Shown here piece by piece: positions 32,764 through 42,054 of a stretch of DNA of 45,485 nucleotides; the first letter of the stretch is position 1, and each line of letters begins with the position of its first letter. The DNA lies in NCBI RefSeq assembly GCF_001443045.1, contig NZ_LKPJ01000031.1:1-45485 (forward strand). The letters run 5' to 3'. This DNA is from Burkholderia ambifaria (GTDB lineage: Bacteria; Pseudomonadota; Gammaproteobacteria; Burkholderiales; Burkholderiaceae). The notes below the pieces were generated by a model. It was given only the letters and a program-made list of their open reading frames with translations. It was not told the origin of the DNA and made no database searches. Both the position numbers and the translations under genes were made by a program.

Positions 32764-33516
32764 ATGTCCATTCCGCCCGATTCCGGGATTCCCGACGACC
32801 TGTGCCGCGCGTGGCACGTGCACCTGCTCGATGTGCCGCCTGCCGCGTCGCGTGCCGGCGTGCAGGTCGCGCGCATCGATTTCGACTGGCGCGTGCCGCT
32901 CGCGTCGCCCGCCTATGCGGCCCTGAGCGACGCCGAGCGTGCGCGTGCCGCGCGCTATCTTCGACACGAGGATGCGGTGCGCTGCGCCGCGACGCGCGTC
33001 GCGCTGCGCGACGTGCTCGGCGCGGCGCTCGGTGTTGCGCCGCGGGACATCGAGATCGTCGTCGACGCATCGGGGCGGCCGTCGCTGGATCCCGCGCATC
33101 GCGCATCGCTCGATTTCAACGTGTCGCACGCGGGCGATCACGCGCTCATCGCATGGGCGGGCGCAGGGCGCGTCGGCGTCGATATCGAAAGCTGCAACCG
33201 CACGACCGACTGGCGTGCGCTGACTGCCGAAGTGTGCGCGGCCACCGAGGCCGCGTATCTCGACGGCCTGCCGCCCGCCGCGCGTGCCGGCGCGTTCATG
33301 CGCGTGTGGTCCGCGAAGGAGGCGCTGCTGAAGGCGCTCGGCACGGGCATCGTCGGCGGGCTGCGCGCGTTCGCGGTCGTGCCGCCGCGCGATGCGGCGA
33401 CGCCCGCGACGACGATCGTCGAGCCGACCGCGCCGGCCGCCGGCGTGGCCGCGTTCGACGCGAGCTGGCTCGATGCGGCGCCCGGCTACGCGGCCTGCGT
33501 CGCGTGGACGCGCTGA
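32764..33516 (+). CDS. 4'-phosphopantetheinyl transferase, Sfp type
   Basis: A 250-residue enzyme that transfers the phosphopantetheine arm from CoA to acyl or peptidyl carrier proteins. It shows the Sfp motifs FNVSHAGDHAL (118-128), GVDIE (138-142; the metal-binding Asp and Glu) and WSAKEALLK (182-190), with the length expected for an Sfp/HetI-type. It has no carrier protein or synthase gene near it in the window, so it probably serves synthases elsewhere. No ribosome site is strong at ATG 32764. The remnant amino acid-binding gene follows on the other strand. Confidence 0.92.
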   Translation: MSIPPDSGIPDDLCRAWHVHLLDVPPAASRAGVQVARIDFDWRVPLASPAYAALSDAERARAARYLRHEDAVRCAATRVALRDVLGAALGVAPRDIEIVVDASGRPSLDPAHRASLDFNVSHAGDHALIAWAGAGRVGVDIESCNRTTDWRALTAEVCAATEAAYLDGLPPAARAGAFMRVWSAKEALLKALGTGIVGGLRAFAVVPPRDAATPATTIVEPTAPAAGVAAFDASWLDAAPGYAACVAWTR

Positions 33517-33537
33517 GCGTGTTTCAGCGCGCGCCGC

Positions 33538-33681
33538 TCACTCGAGCGGCGCGTCGTTCGGCGCCGCGTAGCGCGCTTTGATCACGTCGCTCATCGGGAA
33601 GTCGAACGCAAGCCCCTTCGTCGGCACCGGCTTCATGAACCACTTGTCGTACAGCGCATGGATCTCGCCGGGCGCGTTGAT
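33538..33681 (-). pseudogene. C-terminal remnant of an amino acid ABC transporter binding protein (GltI-like)
   Basis: On the minus strand 47 codons, INAPGEIHALYDKWFMKPVP and on to RYAAPNDAPLE, match the conserved C-terminal end of glutamate/aspartate-type periplasmic binding proteins (KWF...PIP...PMS...KA...PND). Upstream in this frame is a stop (33682-33684) and AT-rich DNA, so the first 250 or so residues are missing. It is therefore a deletion remnant beside the histidine operon. Confidence 0.8.
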
Positions 33682-33682
33682 T

Positions 33683-33718
33683 CATATGTTTCCTAAAACA
33701 AAATAATTGAAACATATG
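33683..33718. repeat. AT-rich 10-bp inverted repeat
   Basis: CATATGTTTC (33683-33692) and GAAACATATG (33709-33718) are exact complements over a 16-base AT-rich loop. It is a marked contrast to the surrounding GC-rich DNA and lies exactly where the binding-protein remnant is cut. It may be an operator or a deletion footprint. Confidence 0.75.
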
Positions 33719-33802
33719 TTAATTGCGCGACCCGCCGGGCCGATCCGGCGGGCCGCGCCGGACATCAGGGAAACTCCCGAGTCGAAATCATGAAAAACGG
33801 GG

Positions 33803-33859
33803 TTGTCTAGACAAGTTCGGATGGCTACACTGCAATCCATCCCGAACTTGTCTAGACAG
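33803..33859 (+). promoter_or_regulatory. hut promoter with two HutC-type operator palindromes
   Basis: TTGTCTAGACAA (33803-33814) is a perfect palindrome, and TTGTCTAGACAG (33848-33859) is a near copy. The two and their flanks form a larger inverted repeat (arms of about 20 bases, 33805-33824 and 33838-33858, differing by one base). A promoter TTGTCT-17-TACACT (33803-33831) overlaps the first operator and the second covers the likely transcription start, so binding by HutC should repress hutH. GntR-type HutC proteins are known to bind such CTTGTxxxxACAAG-like sites and to be released by urocanate. Confidence 0.85.
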
Positions 33860-33869
33860 GATTGCTCAC

Positions 33870-35393
33870 ATGATTACGTTGACCCCCGGCCACCTGACCC
33901 TCCCGCAACTGCGCCAGATCGCTCGCGAATCCGTGCAGCTCAAGCTCGACCCGGCGAGCTTCGCGAAGATCGACGCCGGCGCGAAGGCCGTCGCCGACAT
34001 CGCTGCAAAGGGCGAGCCGGCCTACGGCATCAACACGGGCTTCGGTCGCCTGGCCAGCACGCACATCCCGCACGACCAGCTTGAGCTGCTGCAGAAGAAC
34101 CTGGTGCTGTCGCATGCGGTCGGCGTCGGCGAGCCGATGGCGCGCTCGTCGGTGCGCCTGCTGATGGCACTGAAGCTGTCGAGCCTCGGCCGCGGCCACT
34201 CGGGCATCCGCCGCGAGGTGATGGATGCGCTGATCACGCTGTTCAACGCGGACGTGCTGCCGCTGATCCCGGTGAAGGGCTCGGTCGGCGCATCGGGCGA
34301 CCTCGCGCCGCTCGCGCACATGTCGGCCGTGCTGCTCGGCGTCGGTGAAGTGTTCATCCGCGGCGAGCGCGCGAGCGCGCTCGACGGTCTGCGCGTCGCG
34401 GGCCTCGCGCCGCTCACGCTGCAGGCGAAGGAAGGCCTGGCGCTGCTGAACGGCACGCAGGCATCGACGGCGCTGGCGCTCGACAACATGTTCGCGATCG
34501 AAGACCTGTACCGCACCGCGCTCGTCGCGGGTGCGCTGTCGGTCGATGCGGCAGCCGGCTCGGTGAAGCCGTTCGACGCCCGCATCCATGAACTGCGCGG
34601 CCATCAGGGCCAGATGGACGCGGCCGCGTCGTACCGCGACCTGCTCGAAGGCTCGCCGATCAACCAGTCGCACCGCGACTGCGACAAGGTGCAGGATCCG
34701 TACAGCCTGCGCTGCCAGCCGCAGGTGATGGGCGCGTGCCTGGACCAGATGCGCCATGCCGCCGCCGTGCTGCTGGTCGAAGCAAACGCCGTGTCGGACA
34801 ACCCGCTGATCTTCCCGGATACCGGCGAAGTGCTGTCGGGCGGCAACTTCCACGCCGAACCCGTCGCATTCGCGGCCGACAACCTCGCGCTCGCCGCAGC
34901 GGAAATCGGCGCGCTGGCCGAACGCCGCATCGCACTGCTGATCGACGCGACGCTGTCGGGCCTGCCCCCGTTCCTCGTGAAGGACGGCGGCGTGAACTCG
35001 GGCTTCATGATCGCCCACGTGACGGCTGCCGCACTGGCGTCGGAAAACAAGACGCTTGCGCACCCGGCATCGGTCGACTCGCTGCCGACTTCGGCGAACC
35101 AGGAAGACCACGTGTCGATGGCGACGTTCGCCGCACGCAAGCTCGCCGACATCGCGGACAACACGAAGCACATCCTCGCGATCGAACTGCTGGCCGCGGC
35201 ACAGGGCGTCGACCTGCGCGCGCCGTACCACACGAGCCCGAAGCTCGCGCCCGTGATGGAAACGATCCGCGGCAAGGTTGCGCACTACGAGCTCGACCAC
35301 TACTTCGCGCCGGACATCGCCGTGATCGCGAAGCTCGTCGGCGAGCGCGCGTTCGCGAAGGTCGCGCCGTTCTCGTTCGCATCGGAACAGTAA
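33870..35393 (+). CDS. hutH: Histidine ammonia-lyase
   Basis: A 507-residue cytosolic enzyme that converts L-histidine to urocanate and ammonia, the first step of histidine degradation. It makes its own electrophilic MIO group from Ala141-Ser142-Gly143 in GSVGASGDLAPLAHM, with the other marker YGINTGFG (52-59). It starts at MITLTPGHL, 11 bases after the second HutC palindrome. The gene leads the hutHCUDIFG operon and is repressed in the absence of histidine. Confidence 0.97.
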   Translation: MITLTPGHLTLPQLRQIARESVQLKLDPASFAKIDAGAKAVADIAAKGEPAYGINTGFGRLASTHIPHDQLELLQKNLVLSHAVGVGEPMARSSVRLLMALKLSSLGRGHSGIRREVMDALITLFNADVLPLIPVKGSVGASGDLAPLAHMSAVLLGVGEVFIRGERASALDGLRVAGLAPLTLQAKEGLALLNGTQASTALALDNMFAIEDLYRTALVAGALSVDAAAGSVKPFDARIHELRGHQGQMDAAASYRDLLEGSPINQSHRDCDKVQDPYSLRCQPQVMGACLDQMRHAAAVLLVEANAVSDNPLIFPDTGEVLSGGNFHAEPVAFAADNLALAAAEIGALAERRIALLIDATLSGLPPFLVKDGGVNSGFMIAHVTAAALASENKTLAHPASVDSLPTSANQEDHVSMATFAARKLADIADNTKHILAIELLAAAQGVDLRAPYHTSPKLAPVMETIRGKVAHYELDHYFAPDIAVIAKLVGERAFAKVAPFSFASEQ

Positions 35394-35397
35394 GCCG

Positions 35398-36093
35398 ATG
35401 AGCGCGCCGGTCTACCAGGAGATCAAGGATTTCATCCTGGGCCGCATTCATGCCGGCGAGTGGGCGGAGGGCGACCAGGTGCCCTCCGAGAACGAACTGG
35501 CCCGCGAGTTCAAGGTCGCGCGCATGACCGTCAACCGCGCGTTGCGCGAGTTGACGGCCGAGCAGGTGCTGACGCGCATGAAGGGCGCCGGCACCTACGT
35601 CGCGCGGCCGAAGTACGAGTCGACGCTCGTCGCGATCCGCAGCATCTCGGAAGAGGTCGACGCCCGCGGGCATGCGTATCGCGCCAGCGTGCTCGGCCTC
35701 GAGACGATCCGCGCCGACGAGGCGCTCGCCGACGAGATGCAGATGGCCGTGCGCGCGAAGCTGTTTTATTCGCAGGTGTTGCACTTCGAGAATGACGAAC
35801 CCGTCCAGCTCGAAGAACGGTGGGTGAATCCGGCGGTCGCGCCGGATTATGCGGAGCAGGACTTCACGAACACGACGCCGAACCTGTACCTGATGCGCGC
35901 GGCACCGCTGCAGCGCGTCGAGTACCGGATCGAAGCGGCGGCTCCGGCGCCCGAGCGGCGCGAGCAACTGCGGATGGACGACGTCGAGCCGTGTCTGGTT
36001 TTACATCGGCGCACCTGGTCGCAGGGCGTCGTCGCCTCGGTGGCGAATCTGTGGCACCCCGGCAGCCGTTATCGCTTCACCGGGCATTTCTGA
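35398..36093 (+). CDS. hutC: Histidine utilization repressor
   Basis: A 231-residue GntR/HutC family repressor. The N-terminal winged helix is PVYQEIKDFILGRIHAGEWA, DQVPSENELAREFKVARMTVNRALRELTAEQ, and the UTRA ligand domain runs from about residue 90 to the end. It follows hutH by 4 bases. In well-studied cases urocanate releases HutC from hut operators, so urocanate should induce this operon; the two palindromes before hutH are its probable sites. Confidence 0.95.
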   Translation: MSAPVYQEIKDFILGRIHAGEWAEGDQVPSENELAREFKVARMTVNRALRELTAEQVLTRMKGAGTYVARPKYESTLVAIRSISEEVDARGHAYRASVLGLETIRADEALADEMQMAVRAKLFYSQVLHFENDEPVQLEERWVNPAVAPDYAEQDFTNTTPNLYLMRAAPLQRVEYRIEAAAPAPERREQLRMDDVEPCLVLHRRTWSQGVVASVANLWHPGSRYRFTGHF

Positions 36094-36131
36094 TTCCTAT
36101 TGATATTCACTTTCCCTCGGGAGCTGTCGTC

Positions 36132-37820
36132 ATGAACCATCCGAAACACATCGATCCCCGTCTCGATCCGACGCGCACGATCCGCGCACCGCGCGGCAGC
36201 GAGAAGGTCTGCAAGACCTGGCTGGCCGAAGCGGCCTACCGGATGATCCAGAACAACCTGGATCCGGAAGTCGCCGAGCATCCGCATGCGCTCGTCGTGT
36301 ACGGCGGCATCGGCCGTGCGGCGCGCAACTGGGAATGCTACGACCAGATCCTCGCGTCGCTGAAGGATCTCGAGGAAAACGAAACGCTGCTGATCCAGTC
36401 GGGCAAGCCGGTCGGCGTGTTCCGCACGCACAAGGATGCGCCGCGCGTGCTGCTCGCGAACTCGAACCTCGTGCCGCACTGGGCGAACTGGGACCACTTC
36501 CACGAGCTCGACCGCAAGGGCCTGATGATGTACGGCCAGATGACGGCCGGCAGCTGGATCTACATCGGCAGCCAGGGCATCGTGCAGGGCACCTATGAAA
36601 CGTTCTTCTCGGTCGCGAACCAGCACTTCAACGGCGATCCGTCGGGCCGCTGGATCCTGACGGGCGGTCTGGGCGGCATGGGCGGCGCGCAGCCGCTGGC
36701 CGCGACGATGGCCGGCTTCTCGATGATCGCGGTCGAATGCGACGAGACGCGCATCGACTTCCGCCTGAAGACGCGTTACGTCGACAAGAAGGCGACGACG
36801 CTCGACGAAGCGCTCGGCATGATCGAGGAAGCGAAGCGCACCGGCAAGCCGGTGTCGATCGGCCTGCTCGGCAACGCGGCCGACGTGTTCCCGGAACTCG
36901 TCAAGCGCGGCATCACGCCGGATTGCGTGACCGACCAGACGAGCGCGCACGACCCGATCAACGGCTACCTGCCGCAAGGCTGGACCGTCGCGCAATGGCG
37001 CGAGGCGCAGAAGGTCGATCCGCAGAGCATCGTGAAGGTCGCGAAGCAGTCGATGGCCGTGCAGGTGCAGGCGATGCTGGATCTGCAGGAACGTGGCGCG
37101 GCGACGCTCGACTACGGCAACAACATCCGCCAGATGGCGCTGGAAATGGGCGTCGAGAACGCGTTCGACTTCCCGGGCTTCGTGCCGGCGTACATCCGCC
37201 CGCTGTTCTGCGAAGGCAAGGGTCCGTTCCGCTGGGTCGCGCTGTCGGGCGATCCGGAAGACATCTACAAGACCGACCAGAAGGTGAAGGAGCTGATCCC
37301 CGACGATCCGCACCTGCACAACTGGCTCGACATGGCACGTGAGCGCATCGCGTTCCAGGGCCTGCCGGCACGGATCTGCTGGGTCGGCGTGAAGGATCGC
37401 TATCGCCTCGGCCAGGCGTTCAACGAGATGGTGAAGAACGGTGAACTGAAGGCCCCGATCGTGATCGGCCGCGACCACCTCGACACGGGCTCGGTCGCGA
37501 GCCCGAACCGCGAGACGGAATCGATGAAGGACGGCTCGGACGCCGTGAGCGACTGGCCGCTGCTGAACGCGCTGCTGAACACCGCGGGCGGCGCATCGTG
37601 GGTGTCGCTGCACCACGGCGGCGGTGTCGGCATGGGCTTCTCGCAGCACTCGGGCGTCGTGATCGTCGCCGACGGCACCGCCGACGCGCACGAGCGTCTC
37701 GGCCGCGTGCTGCTGAACGATCCGGCGACGGGCGTGATGCGCCATGCGGATGCCGGCTACGAACTCGCGCAGCAGACGGCCCGCGAAGCCGGCCTGAAGC
37801 TGCCGATGCTCGGCCGCTGA
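36132..37820 (+). CDS. hutU: Urocanate hydratase
   Basis: A 562-residue NAD-containing enzyme that hydrates urocanate to imidazolonepropionate. The start MNHPKHIDPRLDPTRTIRAP and the NAD site GGLGGMGGAQPLA are characteristic, with FPGFVPAYIRPLFCEGKGPFRW and the conserved DHLDTGSVASPNRETE near the C-terminus. It is 38 bases after hutC with GGGAGCTG upstream of ATG 36132. Confidence 0.97.
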   Translation: MNHPKHIDPRLDPTRTIRAPRGSEKVCKTWLAEAAYRMIQNNLDPEVAEHPHALVVYGGIGRAARNWECYDQILASLKDLEENETLLIQSGKPVGVFRTHKDAPRVLLANSNLVPHWANWDHFHELDRKGLMMYGQMTAGSWIYIGSQGIVQGTYETFFSVANQHFNGDPSGRWILTGGLGGMGGAQPLAATMAGFSMIAVECDETRIDFRLKTRYVDKKATTLDEALGMIEEAKRTGKPVSIGLLGNAADVFPELVKRGITPDCVTDQTSAHDPINGYLPQGWTVAQWREAQKVDPQSIVKVAKQSMAVQVQAMLDLQERGAATLDYGNNIRQMALEMGVENAFDFPGFVPAYIRPLFCEGKGPFRWVALSGDPEDIYKTDQKVKELIPDDPHLHNWLDMARERIAFQGLPARICWVGVKDRYRLGQAFNEMVKNGELKAPIVIGRDHLDTGSVASPNRETESMKDGSDAVSDWPLLNALLNTAGGASWVSLHHGGGVGMGFSQHSGVVIVADGTADAHERLGRVLLNDPATGVMRHADAGYELAQQTAREAGLKLPMLGR

Positions 37821-37822
37821 GC

Positions 37823-38446
37823 ATGACGGCGCTCGACCAGGCGCCGGTGAGCGCGACGCTGGCCGCCGCGATGATCCGCTCGGCGGATCTCGTCGCGTCG
37901 CCGTGGAAGAACGGCGGCGGCGTGACGCGCGAAATCGGCGCGTTCCCGCCGGGCGCCGCGCTCGATACGTTCGCATGGCGCGTGAGCGTCGCGGACGTCG
38001 GCGCGGCCGGGCCGTTCTCGCGTTTCGACGGCATCGACCGCACGCTCGTGCTGCTGTCCGGCGCGGGCATGACGCTCGCGGAAGCGGGCGGGGCGAAGCA
38101 CGTGCTCGACGTGCCGCTCGCGCGCGCGGATTTCGCGGGCGAAGCGGCGATCGACGCGACGCTGCATGACGGCGCGACGCGCGACTTCAACCTGATGACG
38201 CGCCGTTCGGCCGCGCGCGGGACCGTCGACGTGTGGCCCGAAGGCACGCACCGCGTCGAGCGCGCCGATACCGTGCTGCTGTTCTGCGCGACCGGCGCGG
38301 TCGGCGTCGAGATCGACGGCGCGCACTATGCGCTGCAGGAAATGGACACGCTGCGGCTCGACGGGCCGCAGCGTGCGTTTGACGTCGTCGTGAGCGGAGG
38401 CGGCGCGCTGCTCGCCGTGTCGCTCACCGTCGGCGAACGAGACTGA
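37823..38446 (+). CDS. hutD: HutD family protein
   Basis: A 207-residue cupin-like protein of the HutD family, with SPWKNGGGVTREI (HutD signature), RVSVADVGAAGPFSRFDGIDR and LDDV-like core strands. HutD is thought to limit the flux or protect against excess urocanate products; its exact role is not settled. It begins 2 bases after the hutU stop and is followed by hutI after 4 bases, so it is part of the operon. Confidence 0.92.
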   Translation: MTALDQAPVSATLAAAMIRSADLVASPWKNGGGVTREIGAFPPGAALDTFAWRVSVADVGAAGPFSRFDGIDRTLVLLSGAGMTLAEAGGAKHVLDVPLARADFAGEAAIDATLHDGATRDFNLMTRRSAARGTVDVWPEGTHRVERADTVLLFCATGAVGVEIDGAHYALQEMDTLRLDGPQRAFDVVVSGGGALLAVSLTVGERD

Positions 38447-38450
38447 ACGC

Positions 38451-39674
38451 ATGAAACCGACTGTCTGGCATCACCTGAGGCTGTGTCCGCACGGCCATCC
38501 CGACGAAACGATCGACGACGCGGCGATCGCCGTCGACGAAACCGGCACGATCGTGTGGCTGGGCGCATTTTCCGCGCTACCGGACGGTTACGCCCACTGG
38601 CAACGGGAAGACCTGCACGGCGCGTGGGTGACGCCGGGCCTCGTCGACTGCCACACGCACCTCGTGTACGGCGGCACGCGCGCCGACGAGTTCGCGCAGC
38701 GCCTCGCCGGCGTCAGCTACGAGGAAATCGCGCGGCAGGGCGGCGGGATCGTGTCGACGGTGCGCGCGACGCGCGCGGCCGACGAGACGACGCTGTTCGT
38801 GCAGGCCGCCGCACGCCTGCAGCCGCTGCTCGCCGAAGGCGTGAGCGCGATCGAGATCAAGTCGGGCTACGGGCTCGACCTCGCGAGCGAACGCAAGATG
38901 CTGCGCGTCGCGCGCCAGCTCGGCGAGCGCTTCCCGGTCACGGTCTACACGACGTTCCTCGGCGCGCACGCGCTGCCGCCGGAATATGCGGGCCGCGCGG
39001 ACGAATACATCGACGAAGTGTGCGAACGCATGCTGCCGGCGCTGGCCGATGAAGGCCTCGTCGACGCGGTCGACGTGTTCTGCGAGCGCATCGGCTTTTC
39101 GCTCGCGCAGACCGAGCGCGTGTTCGAGGCCGCGACGCGGCGCGGCCTGCCGGTGAAGCTGCACGCGGAGCAGTTGTCGAACGCGGGCGGCACCGCGCTT
39201 GCCGCGCGGTATCGCGCGTTGTCCGCCGACCACCTCGAATTTCTCGACGAAGCCGGCATCGAGGCGATGAAGGCGGCCGGCACGGTCGCCGTGCTGCTGC
39301 CCGGCGCGTACTACTTCATTCGCGAAACGCAGTTGCCGCCCATCGAGCTCCTGCGCAAGCACGGCGTGCCGATCGCGCTCGCGACCGATCACAACCCGGG
39401 CACGTCGCCGCTCGAATCGCTGCTGCTGACGCTGAACATGGGCTGCACGCTGTTCCGGATGACGGTGCCCGAGGTGCTGCAGGGCGTGACGCGCCATGCG
39501 GCCGCGGCGCTCGGCCGTGCAGATCGTCACGGCGCGCTCGAGATCGGGCGCCAGGCCGACTTCGCGGTCTGGTCGGTCGGTTCGCTGTCGGAGCTCGCTT
39601 ACTGGATCGGCCGGCCGCTGTGCGAGCAGGTCGTGCGCGGCGGGGCGACGGTGTTTCGCCGGATGAACGGCTAG
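38451..39674 (+). CDS. hutI: Imidazolonepropionase
   Basis: A 407-residue amidohydrolase that opens imidazolonepropionate to N-formimidoyl-L-glutamate. Metal motifs include PGLVDCHTHLVYGGTR, KLHAEQLSNAGG and TDHNPGTSPLESL, and the C-terminal half contains the family sequence QADFAVWSV. It is one of the third-step enzymes of the pathway. Confidence 0.97.
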   Translation: MKPTVWHHLRLCPHGHPDETIDDAAIAVDETGTIVWLGAFSALPDGYAHWQREDLHGAWVTPGLVDCHTHLVYGGTRADEFAQRLAGVSYEEIARQGGGIVSTVRATRAADETTLFVQAAARLQPLLAEGVSAIEIKSGYGLDLASERKMLRVARQLGERFPVTVYTTFLGAHALPPEYAGRADEYIDEVCERMLPALADEGLVDAVDVFCERIGFSLAQTERVFEAATRRGLPVKLHAEQLSNAGGTALAARYRALSADHLEFLDEAGIEAMKAAGTVAVLLPGAYYFIRETQLPPIELLRKHGVPIALATDHNPGTSPLESLLLTLNMGCTLFRMTVPEVLQGVTRHAAAALGRADRHGALEIGRQADFAVWSVGSLSELAYWIGRPLCEQVVRGGATVFRRMNG

Positions 39675-39697
39675 CCTTGCAACAGACGAGACACACC

Positions 39698-41074
39698 ATG
39701 ACCGAAATGACGCTGTTCGCGGACCATGCCTATCTGCCCGATGGCTGGCGCCGCAACGTGCTGCTGCGCTGGGACGCGGCCGGCACGCTGACCGACGTGA
39801 CGCCCGACACCGACGCGCCGGCAGGCGTCGCGCGCGCGGCCGGGCCCGTGCTGCCCGGCATGCCGAACCTGCATTCGCACGCGTTCCAGCGCGCGATGGC
39901 GGGGCTCACCGAATACCGCGCGAATCCCGCCGACAGCTTCTGGAGCTGGCGCGACCTGATGTACCGCTTCGCGCTGAAGATCACGCCCGACGCGCTCGCC
40001 GCGATCGCGCGCTGGCTGTACGTCGAGATGCTGAAATGCGGCTACACATCGGTGTGCGAATTCCACTACGTGCATCACACGCAGGACGGCTCGCGTTATC
40101 CGCAGATCGCGGAACTCGGCACGCGCGTGATCGACGCGGCGCGCTCGGCCGGCATCGGCATCACGATGCTGCCCGTGTCGTACCAGTTCGCCGGCTTCGG
40201 CAACAAGCCGCCGCGCGACGACCAGCGCCGCTTCATCAACACGCCGGACGGCCTGCTCGAACTGCTCGACTCGATGCGGCGCGTCGCGCCCGAGCACGGC
40301 GGGCTGCGCTACGGCGTTGCGCCGCACTCGCTGCGCGCGGTGTCCGAAAGCGGGTTGCGCGTGCTGCTCGAAGGCCTGCCCAACGACGCGCCGGTGCATA
40401 TCCACATCGCCGAGCAGACGGCCGAAGTCGACGATTGCGTGCGCGCCTACGGCGCACGCCCCGTGCAATGGCTGCTCGATCGCTTCGACGTCGATGCGCG
40501 CTGGTGCCTCGTGCACGCGACGCACGTGGATGCGGCCGAGACGGCCGCGCTCGCGAAGCGTCGCGCGGTGGCAGGCCTCTGCCTGACCACCGAGGCGAAC
40601 CTCGGCGACGGCGTGTTCCCGGCCGTCGACTATCTCGCGCAGGGCGGGGTGATCGGCGTCGGCTCGGACAGCCACGCATCGGTCGACTGGCGCTCGGAGC
40701 TGCGTCTGCTCGAATACGGGCAGCGGCTCGTGCATCGTGCGCGCAACGTGCTCGCGAGCGACACGCAGGCCCATGTCGCCGATCGCCTCGTCGACGCATC
40801 GCTCGCGGGCGGCGCGCAGGCAAGCGGGCGGCGCATCGGTGCGCTGCGCGAAGGCTGCCGCGCCGACTGGCTCGTGCTCGATCCCGATCATCCGGCGATC
40901 GCCGAACACGGCAGCGCAGCCTGGCTGTCGGGCGCGGTGTTCGCCGAGCACGGCGACACGCCGGTGCTCGACGTCTACACCGGCGGCGAACGCGTCGTGA
41001 GCGGCCGCCGCCATCGCGACGAAGCGCTTGCGTATGCCGACTATCGCGCCGCGCTGGCGCAACTGCTGCGCTGA
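39698..41074 (+). CDS. hutF: Formimidoylglutamate deiminase
   Basis: A 458-residue zinc amidohydrolase that deiminates N-formimidoyl-L-glutamate to N-formyl-L-glutamate. It has MPNLHSHAFQRAMAGLTEYR (metal His and family signature), CEFHYVHH, HIAEQTAEVDDC and GSDSHASVDWRSELRLLEY. The presence of hutF and hutG and absence of a hutG-type formimidase indicates the five-step route that releases formate. Start ATG 39698 (MTEMTLFADH). Confidence 0.96.
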   Translation: MTEMTLFADHAYLPDGWRRNVLLRWDAAGTLTDVTPDTDAPAGVARAAGPVLPGMPNLHSHAFQRAMAGLTEYRANPADSFWSWRDLMYRFALKITPDALAAIARWLYVEMLKCGYTSVCEFHYVHHTQDGSRYPQIAELGTRVIDAARSAGIGITMLPVSYQFAGFGNKPPRDDQRRFINTPDGLLELLDSMRRVAPEHGGLRYGVAPHSLRAVSESGLRVLLEGLPNDAPVHIHIAEQTAEVDDCVRAYGARPVQWLLDRFDVDARWCLVHATHVDAAETAALAKRRAVAGLCLTTEANLGDGVFPAVDYLAQGGVIGVGSDSHASVDWRSELRLLEYGQRLVHRARNVLASDTQAHVADRLVDASLAGGAQASGRRIGALREGCRADWLVLDPDHPAIAEHGSAAWLSGAVFAEHGDTPVLDVYTGGERVVSGRRHRDEALAYADYRAALAQLLR

Positions 41075-41134
41075 CGCGCGGCACCCGGCGCACGCCGCGC
41101 GCGTGCGCCTGCAAGACTCTTACGGTGATGCGAC

Positions 41135-41932
41135 ATGACTGAACAACCGGCTGTATTCACGCTGAAGCAGGGCACGCTGCCGCTGCTGATCTCGATTCCG
41201 CACGCAGGCACCCACATCCCCGACGACATCGCCGCGACGATGACCCCCGACGCGCGCTTCGTCGACGATTGCGACTGGCACCTCGAACGGCTGTACGGGT
41301 TCGCCGCGACGCTCGGCGCATCGATTCTCGTGCCGTCGCACGCGCGCTACGTTGTCGACCTGAACCGTCCGCCCGACAACGAGAACCTGTACCCGGGGCA
41401 GGACACGACCGGGCTCGTGCCGGTCGACACGTTCGACAAGGCGCCGCTGTATCCGGCGAACGCGCAGCCCGGCAACGACGAGATCATGCGCCGCCGCGAC
41501 CGTTACTGGCGCCCGTATCACGACGCGCTGCAAGGCGAGATCGCGCGCCTGAAGCGCGAGCACGACCGCGTGCTCGTGTGGGAAGCGCATTCGATCCGTT
41601 CGCACGTGCCGCGCTTCTTCGAAGGCCGGCTGCCCGACTTCAACTTCGGCACGTCGAGCGGTGCGAGCGCGGCGCCCGGCCTCGCCGAGGCGCTCGCCGC
41701 ATGCGTGACCGCGCACGGCGGATATACGGCCGTCGCGAACGGGCGTTTCAAGGGCGGCTACATCACGCGTCACTACGGCGTGCCTGCCACCGGCGTCGAA
41801 GCCGTGCAGCTCGAACTGTCGCAGATCACCTACATGGAAGAGACGCGGCCGTACGCGTACGACGAAGCGCGCGCCGCGCGAATCGTGCCGCTGCTGCAGA
41901 CGCTCGTCGAAACCGCACTCGCACACCGCTGA
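41135..41932 (+). CDS. hutG: N-formylglutamate deformylase
   Basis: A 265-residue enzyme that hydrolyses N-formyl-L-glutamate to glutamate and formate, completing the pathway. Signatures are LPLLISIPHAGTHIP, VVDLNRPPDNENLYPGQ and WEAHSIRSHVPRFFEGRLPDFNFGT, which are typical of the FGase family. The gene starts 60 bases after hutF and is the last gene of the hut operon, with a strong terminator 86 bases on. Confidence 0.96.
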   Translation: MTEQPAVFTLKQGTLPLLISIPHAGTHIPDDIAATMTPDARFVDDCDWHLERLYGFAATLGASILVPSHARYVVDLNRPPDNENLYPGQDTTGLVPVDTFDKAPLYPANAQPGNDEIMRRRDRYWRPYHDALQGEIARLKREHDRVLVWEAHSIRSHVPRFFEGRLPDFNFGTSSGASAAPGLAEALAACVTAHGGYTAVANGRFKGGYITRHYGVPATGVEAVQLELSQITYMEETRPYAYDEARAARIVPLLQTLVETALAHR

Positions 41933-42017
41933 TCGTTCGGTCCGCTGCGTGCGGCGGCGCGGCGATCGCGCGCGCCACGGCTTGCCGGCGTGCGGTGCGC
42001 ACGCCGCCGCGGCGCAC

Positions 42018-42054
42018 AAAAACGGCATCGACCCGGCTGGTCGATGCCGTTTTT
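42018..42054 (+). terminator. Rho-independent terminator of the hut operon
   Basis: AAAAACGGCATCGAC (42018-42032) pairs with GTCGATGCCGTTTTT (42040-42054) over a 7-base loop, with further T to 42056. The A-run on the left also makes it usable in the opposite direction. Confidence 0.93.

Noticed and set aside
33731..33752. CCCGCCGG-CCGGCGGG hairpin near the hut promoter
   Set aside because: Short GC palindrome without a T-run; such hairpins are common by chance in this base composition.
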